A stretch of 16,962 bases of DNA, taken from assembly GCA_034696485.1 (NCBI GenBank), contig JAQIWT010000633.1:1-16962 (forward strand). The letters run 5' to 3'. The DNA comes from Isohypsibius dastychi (taxonomy: Eukaryota; Tardigrada; Eutardigrada; Parachela; Isohypsibiidae). Under the pieces are notes generated by a model. That model was not told the DNA's origin. It worked only from the letters and a program-made list of their open reading frames with translations, and did no database searches. Every line of letters starts with the position of its first letter. Position 1 is the first letter of the stretch. Below are positions 9,389 to 16,962 of this stretch, piece after piece. Both the position numbers and the translations under genes were made by a program.

Positions 9389-10319
9389 TCAAATGCCCAA
9401 ACTTCCTCGCAGAGAACTGAGAAGTTTAGACGTCGTTTCGGATATATACTTCCATTCGTCGCTGGTTGGCCCTGGAAAATTGGAGTTTCTCATTCTTTCT
9501 TCTTGCCATTCGCGTAGATAGGACAGCAGTTGTGGGACAGGAGTGTTTATAGTGATAACGTTTCTGGACTGCAATCTGACGCCTTGGAACGAGTTGGTCA
9601 TGAGGCTACGAAACTGCTGTTGAATATTCTCCACCCGTTGCCGTTGATCAGATGTTAAAACAACTCCTTTGAATGACAACGTTTCGTCGGTTGACAGTTC
9701 ATTACTGTACGTAACTGCGGGCTTGGAGGATCCGTTCGCTTTACCGCCGGCTGATTTCCGCCGTGTAACCGGCTTGACATTTTCTTTCTCCTCCTCATCG
9801 GTCAAGGTGCCGTCCGATACGGTTGGTTCTACATCCTCATCGACAACGATTTCCTCTTCAATTAAATCCGGAGCCGCACACATGTCTGCTTGGTCTAACT
9901 CGAAGTTGTTCATGTCGACGAATGACGCTTCTTCCACATCCGGACTGTTCTCAACGACTCTTCGGGCTTTCTTTGGTGCAGGAATATCCGAGATGTTTGA
10001 TGTCGTTTCGTCGTCCGACCCCTCCTCCAGTTCCTCTTCCGGATCACCTTTTTTCCGTTTTTTTGGCATTTCTAATTCGGCTCGATCGTGATAAACCTGA
10101 AGACAACACACAAATAACGCATCAGATAAAATTAGATAAAAATATATGTACCTGTTTTTGCTTCGCTGACAAATCACGCCATATGGCTCTGCGAATCTGC
10201 GTGAAATTAGGTGGAAGTTCGCCATTTTCTCGTAGAATCTGCTCCTTGTATTCTCGAATATGCAGCCATGATCCTCTGTTCCGTGCAACTCCAGCTTTCC
10301 ATCCTCTTGCTGGTGCCAT
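9389..10319 (-). CDS. HMG-box-like nuclear protein with acidic middle and unrecognised C-terminal domain
   Basis: Exons: 10319-10152 and 10096-9389, with a 55-bp phase-0 intron, giving 291 aa. Residues about 14-65 carry an HMG-box-like pattern: WLHIREYKEQIL, then IRRAIWRDLSAKQKQVYHDRAE, with the aromatic and W..L spacing of HMG boxes that bend or bind DNA. PKKRKK at 67-72 is a good nuclear localisation signal. Residues about 73-190 are strongly acidic and serine/threonine-rich with a second basic cluster (KKARR). The last 95 residues look globular, with a predicted helix around QRQRVENIQQQFRSLM and WQEERMRNSNFPGPT near the end. I do not recognise this C-terminal part. The start is the first ATG, 390 bp downstream of the histone H3 variant gene. 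A chromatin role is inferred. Confidence 0.7.
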
Positions 10320-10708
10320 GTTTGTTAGTGAATAATCAGTGGTGAACCGCGAGGAATGTACAAATGAAATTGTTCGTTGATAAAATTCGAATTAAAAACG
10401 AAAACAAACGCTTTACAGCTCAAATGATGTCAACCCATCGACCAGGCCCCTCACTCCCCCAGATCCTGAATGAATTGTATTACCCCTAGACCATCTCCCT
10501 CCGCCGTTTGCTGAGTTTGTTTACGTTTTCTGAATGATTTTCGAAGTTAACGCAAGTTCACATGACACGTAAAAACACTTTATTGATCGGAAATAAAACA
10601 TGTAGCCGAAACTCTGATGCGCTGATCACATTCGAACGCGGAATTTATTAAATAATCGTTTTCACAAATCATTACGAAATTTCGTGGCCAATCAAAAATC
10701 AGGGTAAT
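10320..10708. other. intergenic region between the H3 variant and HMG-like genes
   Basis: It holds the 3' end of the H3 variant transcript, with minus-strand AATAAA as TTTATT at 10644-10649 (60 bp after the stop), and the presumed promoter of the HMG-like gene. No canonical replication-histone stem-loop is present; the only small palindrome is the A/T-rich CGAAATTTCG near 10675-10684. Confidence 0.55.
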
Positions 10709-11183
10709 CTACATCCGTTTTCCACGAATCCGAAGAGCCAGACGCATATCACTGATCATTATGGTCACCCGCTTTGCGTGAATAGCACAGAGATTGGTAT
10801 CCTGGAAGATTTCGATGAGGTAACTTTCGGATGCAGCCTGCACCAAGTAGATATGAATTAACGCTGGAAGGTACGAAATAACACATGACTTGAGTTTCTC
10901 TTATTACCTGCAAGGCCTCCATGGCACTGTGCTGAAATCGGCGCGGAGCACCCATATTTCCAGCGATTTCTCGCACCACCCGTTGGAAAGGAAGACGGCG
11001 AATGAGAGTACCAACTGTCTGCTGATATTTGCGGATCTCACGTAATGCTACGGCCCCTGGGCGATATCGATGCACCTTCTTGACACCTCCTGTTGCTGGT
11101 GCCGCTTTCCGCGCTGCAGTGGTCGCAAGTGATTTCTTGATAGCGTTGGCGTTTTTAACCGGAGTATGTTTAATTCGGACCAT
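10709..11183 (-). CDS. divergent histone H3 variant
   Basis: Exons: 11183-10908 and 10837-10709, with a 70-bp phase-0 intron, giving 134 aa. The histone fold is unmistakable: [29 protein letters not shown], and [15 protein letters not shown] identical to H3. Against canonical H3 the tail is two residues shorter. Lys4, Lys9 and Lys27 positions are kept, but Thr3 is Ile, Ser10 is Asn, Ser28 is Ala and Lys23 is Thr. In the core, Lys56 is Gln, Lys79 is lost with a rewritten loop (QDFKTDLR becomes GNMGAPRR), and MPKD becomes MISD. Loop 1 is not lengthened and the C-terminal half is H3-like, so it is not an obvious CENP-A. The intron and the polyadenylation signal without a histone stem-loop point to a replication-independent gene. 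It may be tissue- or germline-specific. Confidence 0.93.
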
Positions 11184-11456
11184 TCTGAGGATACTTTGGA
11201 AGTTGAGTGTTGTAAAAGCGATAAGTTCCGTGAAAACAAGAACTGGAGATGACGTTTGAAAAATTTATCTGGCTGTCGACTGTAGCAAGTAACTTCGGTA
11301 GCCGGTAACCTTCATACAATAGTAACGTAGTTTCATAGTAGCCAAAAAGAAGAATAAATATTGCACTGTGAATGCTACATTGATTCATCCATGAAATGTT
11401 ATATGAAATGAAATAAAATGCAATTTAAACATTTAAAAAAAAATCCCGACATCTTC

Positions 11457-12251
11457 TTATTCAATTGAACTAAGAGGACGCACAGCTACTTTCCCTCCCG
11501 TTTCCCGTTGGTGCGGCCCGGATTCTCGTATGAAAAATCCATTTTCCTGCAGAATATTGTTTAATAATGCGTGTTAACTTAGGAAAAATGTTGTCGAGCT
11601 TACGGCAATACGTTCTTTCAGTCCGACGTAGACCCTCTTCAAATAATAGAGCATGCGGAAGTGATTGGCGAAAACGACTAACTGTACGTTGTTCTGGATA
11701 CATAACGTTTTTGCCCGTCGAATACAGTTATCTTTCTTGGATTTGGGCCAAATGTCGTATTTCCTGCAGGACTGGTCAACCAGCAGAAGTTTGATCGAAT
11801 CGCCAACGCTTGCCATGTTTGCCTACAGACCGGATGTCCTAAAGTATTCGTCACTATGAGGAAATATTCGTCTCTTACCAGTTGGACTGCTAGTCGACCA
11901 TTATTGAGAGACGAATCGAGATCGTAAATAGTCTTCCTCTCGTAAATGTGATCACAGACAAGGTTTTCTTGAGTTACTGCGAACAAAAGAATTTAACGAA
12001 CTGGTTTATTGAAATAAATCTGTTTTTTCAACTCACTGCCGGTAGAAATTGCCCATACAAAATCGCCGGTTTTCAATCGCTTGACAATATATGGAACATG
12101 TTCATCGGAAAAAAATTTCTTCGAAACGACCGGCACATATGAACTAGGAAAAAAGACAAGCGTTACTACCGGAAGAAGAAAATAAAACTAGAAAAAATAC
12201 TTCGGTTTAGTCCATTCACGATCATCGACTATCAAAACCAACTCATGAGAC
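11457..12251 (-). CDS. mus81-like: MUS81-type ERCC4 nuclease domain, 5' end not found
   Basis: Exons: 12251-12201, 12143-12037, 11976-11879, 11822-11604 and 11546-11457. The introns are 56-60 bp and the phases match, giving 187 readable residues. Motifs of the XPF/MUS81 nuclease fold appear in order: LIVDDREW (residues 6-13), GDFVW (43-47), DHIYERK (61-67, the catalytic ERK) and DSSLNNGR (73-80). LVCDHIYERK and VPYIVKRLKTGDFVW favour MUS81 over XPF. MUS81 cuts branched DNA such as stalled forks and recombination intermediates. Two things are odd. No in-frame ATG precedes the nuclease motifs, and the frame ends after the nuclease domain without the usual C-terminal helix-hairpin-helix pair; the N-terminal MUS81 domains are also absent. 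The first exon begins 49 bp after the RPA stop. It may be a truncated copy, a downstream cistron needing trans-splicing, or a gene with a hidden 5' exon. Confidence 0.75.
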
Positions 12252-12300
12252 CTGAGAAAATCGATTAAGAAAAGAAAATACTGAAAAAAAACGATGGCGT

Positions 12301-14242
12301 TCACAGTTTGGACTTCTTGGTTGCAGCCTCGAATTCCGACACCCAGGTTTTGGTACGTTTCATGGGAGACGCCATCTCTGCTTCCTAATAATAATTAGAA
12401 ATTATTCCGTGCAAAATATAGAAGCGAATGTCAAGTTACCTCAACTGGAGCAGGCTGCATGTCAGAAATATCCACGTTAATGTAGATGGTTCCTCGGACA
12501 TCGTTGGACTTGATCTTTGCGCGAAATACGAACTTCGTGTCCATCAATGCACCAAACAATCCGAATGGATCCATATCTTCGCTTTCATCCGTGGATTCCT
12601 TGTAGTCCTTGAGCTTATCGATGAAACCCAAGGCCGCGAGCGCCTTGTCTGCAACAGTGTCGAAAATGCTGACGGTTTGTTTTCCGGACGTATCGATGAC
12701 CTCGGCTTTCAGCGCGAACTTGTGCAGGCTTCTCTCGGTGAATTGGTCCTTCGGGTACTTCTTTTGACATTTCCCGCAGTAGAAGGACTTTCCCGTGTCG
12801 CTGAGGCGCTTGGAGCATTTCTGACATGCGACGTATGCAGCGGTGTCCAGGTTGGTGAAGTGACTGAGTGTGGCTACGAACCGGACATCCACTCCAGCGC
12901 GCGGCAGTTCATCTTCCATTTCCACAATTTCCGACAGGTCGATATCATGGGGAATCTTTTTGGAGCTGTCGTTGACCGGGAGATCGGTGATCGGAGTGAC
13001 CGGAAGTGCTTGCATGCTGACGATGCCTGGCATGCCGAATGCTTGGAACCACATCAACTTGGCGCTGATTGAGAAGGTGCCTTGATAACCTTTGACGTAA
13101 CCATGATAAAGGGCAATAATCGCTCCTGAAAATAATAAGACGTCAAAAAAGGCCGGAAGATTAGACGGTTTGTAAGCGTTGGACAATATCGACATCAAGT
13201 AGTATTACCTTCTTTCAGTTTGACATCCGCCTGATCTCCGTATAAAGCAACACGCCAGGAGCCTGTTCCATCAAATATCTCGGCAATTCTGACCTGAAAT
13301 AATAGTATAACAATAACATGGGTAATAAGATCGGAGTTGCGGGTTTCGAGAAACAAAACGAACGTAAAATAAAAGTGTGAATTGAACTGTGAATACAGGC
13401 CTCGCAAAACAAATTTGTGATGTAAAATAGTTTGAATAATTTTAACAAGTTTGGCGTTATTATCATTTTATAAAGTAACAAAAAATGAAAACGAACGTTA
13501 TTTGGCTTCTATTCTTAGACAAATATTCGTTGAAATATTGATAAATAAACGAGAGAAAGGTCGTTTGAGTAAACAAAGGTTTTCCGTTATTCTTACCTTG
13601 GAGGGATGCTTGTTGACGGTGATAACTTTTGCGGTTTCTTCGATGGCACGGACGCAGCCAATGATGTTTGGGTTTCTTCCGGTCCTTTTGCTGTCTTCTT
13701 CGACCATGTCGCGAATCTTGGTCCAGGATGGTTGGCCGACGATAATATTGCTGATATCGTCCGGTACACCTTCAATACGGTTGATCACGGTGTCCTTCTT
13801 GACGGCGAGGAAACTGGCATTTGGAGAGTTTCTGGAAGAGAAGTTCCGGACAGCGTAGAAGTCGCCAAGAACGATCCCTTCGAAGACTTCTTTGAATTTA
13901 TCCGTAGAGGTCAGAATTGTCACACCGGATTCGTCTTGCAGAAGAACTTCGTTGAGAGAACCAGGAGTCGAAGATGGATTTGTGATGTTGGTGGCGATGA
14001 GACGGGCAAAAAAGACGGCTTTGGTGTCGAGATTTTTGATGAGGCGCATTTCCGTGATCGACTTCCGGGTCTCATTTTCCTCCAGGTGTGTCTGTATGGA
14101 AAAGAGAGAAGTTAGGTACAGTCAAATGAGATTCTGGAATATCAGTAACGAAATGTGCAAACAACAATAATAATAAAATGCTCACTTCGAACCACGCGTT
14201 GACTTGTGCCCGAAAGGTTGTTCCGTTGCTGGTAGATGCCAT
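12301..14242 (-). CDS. rpa1-like: replication protein A large subunit (RPA1), short form without N-terminal OB fold
   Basis: Exons: 14242-14186, 14091-13597, 13293-13209, 13125-12440 and 12384-12301, giving 468 aa. RPA1 coats single-stranded DNA in replication, repair and recombination. DNA-binding domain A covers about residues 25-135 (LQDESGVTILTSTDKFKEVF), domain B about 150-250 (GCVRAIEETAKVITVN then FDGTGSWRVALYGDQADVKL), and domain C about 290-440. Domain C contains a zinc ribbon, Cys313-x2-Cys316-x12-Cys329-x2-Cys332. Human RPA1 has 616 residues. Here the first 20 or so residues lead straight into domain A, so the N-terminal protein-docking OB fold is missing. The last exon adds a basic, lysine-rich tail ending KKSKL. 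The ATG at 14242 lies in a good context and no extra upstream exon was recognised. The 303-bp intron 13596-13294 is far longer than the others. Confidence 0.88.
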
Positions 14243-14703
14243 GGAACTCACAAAGTTGTTAAAGGTCACAAAAAGATCGTTTCGACTGGGAGGAATTAGC
14301 GTTACCGGAAGCAAGGCAGATTTGGGTAGCAGAGAAATTCGGAAGTGACGATTAAGCAGCTGAATCAATTTATACAGCGTGAAATTGGTGCATGGAGGTG
14401 GTTGACTCTGGAGTGCAATGCTCGCGCCTGGCTAGAGAGAGAATAGAGGGCAGAGAAATTCCCTCACATGGGGCATCCAGGTGCGGGTGGGGAAAAACCC
14501 ACATGCTTCGGTTGCGATTTGTTGAGAAGAGAGAGCATGTGTCTGCGATATAAAAGTCTGTCAGCGTCGCATTTGCGCTTGCACGAAAATTTGAGAACTT
14601 CTATTAGAATTATTCTCTTCTTTATCAAGGTCATCAATTTTGTGAGTAGCTGTATCCATTTTTGAGCTCTTGGATTTATCGAGAAGTTTGGAGTCAACGA
14701 GGA
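14243..14703. promoter_or_regulatory. divergent promoter region between RPA1-like and three-RRM genes
   Basis: The region lies head to head between the two start codons. It contains a purine-rich stretch (14430-14460), a small GTGGG/CCCAC hairpin near 14487-14502 and a TATA box for the plus strand at 14549-14556. No coding sequence is convincing here. Confidence 0.6.
14549..14556 (+). promoter_or_regulatory. TATA box of the three-RRM gene
   Basis: TATAAAAG matches the metazoan TATA consensus exactly. A start near 14578-14585 would give a 5'UTR of about 120 nt before the ATG at 14704. The RPA1-like gene on the other strand shows no matching TATA box. Confidence 0.6.
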
Positions 14704-16104
14704 ATGGATATGTCTGCGTCTCAGGTAAGTCTGGTTTCCTTTCGATATCTTTGGTTAATTCGAAAAGTAGGGCTGCTTGGTTATGGTGACCTCATTTCCG
14801 TGTTTCATGAATATTTGACGAAATAAAATTTCATCGCAGGTAACGACTGGTGAGATTGTGCTACGACGATCATCGGAAGGAAGATATTTGACGACGGAAA
14901 CCATGACCGAATTCATCTATTCCGTGCAGAACCTTCCTGAGGAATATCTGGTGGAGAATGGTCGACGGATTATCATCAGTTATCTCCCTTCATCTGCAAC
15001 AGCTGATTCTTTACGCAAGATCTGTGGGGCAGTAGGAGACGTTGTCAGCGCCAATGTCGTCGTGAATTCAAACGGTGAGTCGCATGTATCGTACTTCCGG
15101 TCAACGATTCTTACGAGTAATGGGGGGTGATGGTTTGAGGGATGTCTGTGATTAATGATTATTATTAATGTGTACTGTTTCTGTAGGCCTGGCTGCTGGT
15201 TACGGGTTCTGTACATTCGCGAAGTCGGAGACGGCCAGTAAAGCGATTGATTTGCTCGATGGAGGAAGCTGGGAAGGAAAGATACTCCGGCTCGATAAAG
15301 TCTTGCGCGTAACATCAAGCCATAAACGCAGACGAAAGGTGATTGTGCGGAGGTATGTTGGATTGATTTTTGTTTGCAATTGATTATGAACAAAAAAAAA
15401 TTATTCATCATCAAAGTGTGAAGTGTTGGTTTAGATTGTTTTTTTTGTAGGTTCCCGTGTTCTTGGGGTATCGATGGCCTACGAAAGCATTTTGAAAATT
15501 TCGGACCGCTGAGACGAGTGAAAATTATCGGCTCGAAAGGTAGCAAATCACTTGCAATCAATGTGCGCTTTATAAATTTCAATTGTATGAATTTTGTAGA
15601 AGCGGCAGTTGGATTTGTCGAGTTCGTACTTCCGTCGACGGCAATGTTTACGACGGAACACTTCCGCCAGTTGGCTCCCACTTCCGACGCCATTTCGCTG
15701 GAATACGCTTATGGAAAAGGTCGGCGACAGGAAGTCGGTCCAAGAGTTCCTGCAAGGACCTGGTCAATTTATCTTGGAAACTTGTCTCGACGTATGACGG
15801 AATCTTACCTGACGAAGATTTTCGAGCAATACGGTCACGTGCATTCATTGGTGGTGAGTTCGATGTGCTTTGGTTTTGGTATTGTGTGAACGCTATCCTG
15901 TTTTAGATCAAAAGAGCTGGGAACAATCGTGGTGGCGGATTCGGTTTCCTGGCGATGAGGTCTGCGGATGAAGTAAGCTTTTTATCGTAAATCGATTTGA
16001 ATGACCAAAATAAAAAAATATTATGATTTCAGGCCTCGGAAGCGATTGTGAACTTGAACAGGAGCGTCCATTTCGGAATCCTCTTGCACGCCTCTCTTCA
16101 GTAA
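14704..16104 (+). CDS. RNA-binding protein with three RRM domains
   Basis: Exons: 14704-14724, 14840-15074, 15187-15352, 15451-15539, 15600-15853, 15907-15972 and 16033-16104. The introns are 53-115 bp, giving 300 aa. RRM1 (about 50-127) has RNP2 IIISYL and RNP1 AAGYGFCTF. RRM2 (about 136-206) is weaker, with VIVRRFP and AVGFVEF. RRM3 (about 226-300) has RNP2 IYLGNL and RNP1 GGGFGFLAM and runs to the C terminus. A basic linker (HKRRRK, 131-136) could act as a nuclear signal. Such proteins act in splicing, mRNA stability or translation, and the order of domains alone does not tell which. The first exon codes for only seven residues. An AATAAA lies at 16288-16293. I cannot name the ortholog. 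Confidence 0.87.
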
Positions 16105-16555
16105 TTCGACTTGTTATTGTTTGCTTATCTGTTTAAACTCCAAGCGGCTTTTGCTGTCAATCTTTTTGTGATAAAATGGATCAGTATTTTGGGATGTTTT
16201 GAAATTTGATTGCTGGGGCAAGTGTTATTTTAAAATCTTACAACAGAATGTATTGAGCGGAATTGATGTCGTGTTGCTTGAACTGTTAATAAAAATATTG
16301 AGCAGCGGTATCCTGGCGTGTTTCGAACCATCGGTGAAGGCGAAAACTGTTGTAAAAACACGGAGAATATACATGGAATCGTTGAGGACGTTCGAAGTCG
16401 AGCAGCGGAGGAAACGGAAGAGGGGGGGACAGTATGCCAGCGCGCCCGAGCGTTGCGGGCATATCGGGAACAGTGCGCGAAAAGCACTTTTTTTCCCTTC
16501 TTGTTTCAGGTAGTTGGCGATGAAAATATGACATTTATTTCGAATTGACTCTGAC
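16105..16555. other. intergenic region
   Basis: It holds the 3'UTR of the RRM gene with a poly(A) signal at 16288-16293, then a purine-rich tract with a run of seven G (about 16422-16428), then upstream sequence of the next gene. Open frames of 100-133 codons occur on both strands between 16199 and 16626 but show no domain-like composition. Confidence 0.45.
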
Positions 16556-16962
16556 ATGGGATTACGCTCGGCTGGAGCAGGTTTCATTTTTTCTGGATGG
16601 ATTATATTATTTCTGGCACTCAACAATGTTCATTCCGCACAAGGTAACCATACAGTACGATTTCACGGAACTATTATGGTCTAAGCTTTAAGATAAGTGA
16701 GCCACTTCGTTGACCGCTTATATTTGAATTACTGTGACCTTTGAGAGAGATATGCTTAATATCGCATGTCTCTGAGGAAACAAACGCTGAAAATTAATGT
16801 TCTGTATTATCTTCATTCTCGAAACAAATTCAAATGTAATATCGGTTCAAAAACATGCTCTGACTACCTAAAATTTTGTGTTTGTGGTTTCAGGCTATCC
16901 GTGTATGGTTCAAAATGCATCTAGTATTTTTCTCACAATTCCCGAGTCCTTCACGCCTGGTC
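16556..16962 (+). CDS. 5' end of a gene for a secreted or membrane protein (signal peptide), partial
   Basis: Exon 1 is 16556-16643 and exon 2 starts at 16894, after a 250-bp phase-1 intron, and continues past the window. The first 28 residues have a signal-peptide layout: MGLRSAG, a hydrophobic core (FIFSGWIILFLAL), and a likely cleavage site at VHSA/Q. The mature part begins GYPCMVQNASSIFLTIPESF, with a possible N-glycosylation site (NAS). The segment around FLTIPESFTPG faintly resembles the first strand of cadherin repeats, but too little is visible to assign a family. Confidence 0.6.

Noticed and set aside
10709-11183. Histone H3 variant as a centromeric CENP-A
   Set aside because: Loop 1 is not extended, [15 protein letters not shown] is canonical H3, and no long divergent N-terminal tail is present.
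14980-15693. 237-codon minus-strand open frame opposite the RRM gene
   Set aside because: It runs across exons and introns of the well-supported three-RRM gene, has a low-complexity histidine/serine composition and shows no domain.
16225-16626. 133-codon minus-strand open frame and overlapping frames near the right end
   Set aside because: Several frames are open at once on both strands, none shows domain-like composition, and it overlaps the signal-peptide exon and the poly(A) region.
1-16962. tRNA, rRNA or CRISPR-like elements
   Set aside because: No cloverleaf, rRNA-like or regularly spaced identical repeat was recognised by eye. The only tandem arrays are the simple repeats at the left end.

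Overview
The window is eukaryotic nuclear DNA from a compact, gene-dense genome, most likely a small invertebrate. Nearly every gene is broken by very short introns (mostly 47-70 bp, GT..AG, ending in ttcag, gcag or ttag), and genes lie only tens to hundreds of bases apart on both strands. An early-branching nematode, a rotifer, a mite or a larvacean would fit. I cannot fix the species and place little weight on this guess.

Left part (1-6600): a degenerate CCCA-rich minisatellite (about 65-310) and an (ACAATAAA)n run come first. They are followed by a large minus-strand gene (6483-824, 11 exons, about 1704 aa by my splicing) for a Helitron-type Rep-helicase. It has the DUF6570-like N-terminal region, the HUH motif, the two Rep tyrosines and a complete PIF1-like helicase. 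After the helicase the frame runs through three more exons into an acidic linker and a winged-helix-like segment that is not part of a normal Helitron protein. It recalls the chromatin-binding region of HORMA-domain meiotic axis proteins.

Middle (6814-8973, plus strand): an F-box protein gene and a gene for a coiled-coil protein with a C-terminal C3HC4 RING. Both look like ubiquitin-system components.

Right-centre (9389-14242, minus strand): four co-oriented genes of chromatin and DNA metabolism. In transcription order they are an RPA large subunit that lacks the usual N-terminal OB fold, a stand-alone MUS81-type ERCC4 nuclease domain whose first exon starts only 49 bp after the RPA stop, a divergent histone H3 variant, and an HMG-box-like nuclear protein. 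The tight spacing and common theme make this the most interesting stretch of the window.

Right end (14243-16962, plus strand): an intergenic region with a good TATA box leads into a three-RRM RNA-binding protein. The 5' end of a gene for a secreted or membrane protein with a signal peptide then runs off the window.

All exon structures were worked out by eye from splice consensus, reading-frame continuity and family motifs. No RNA or database evidence was used.
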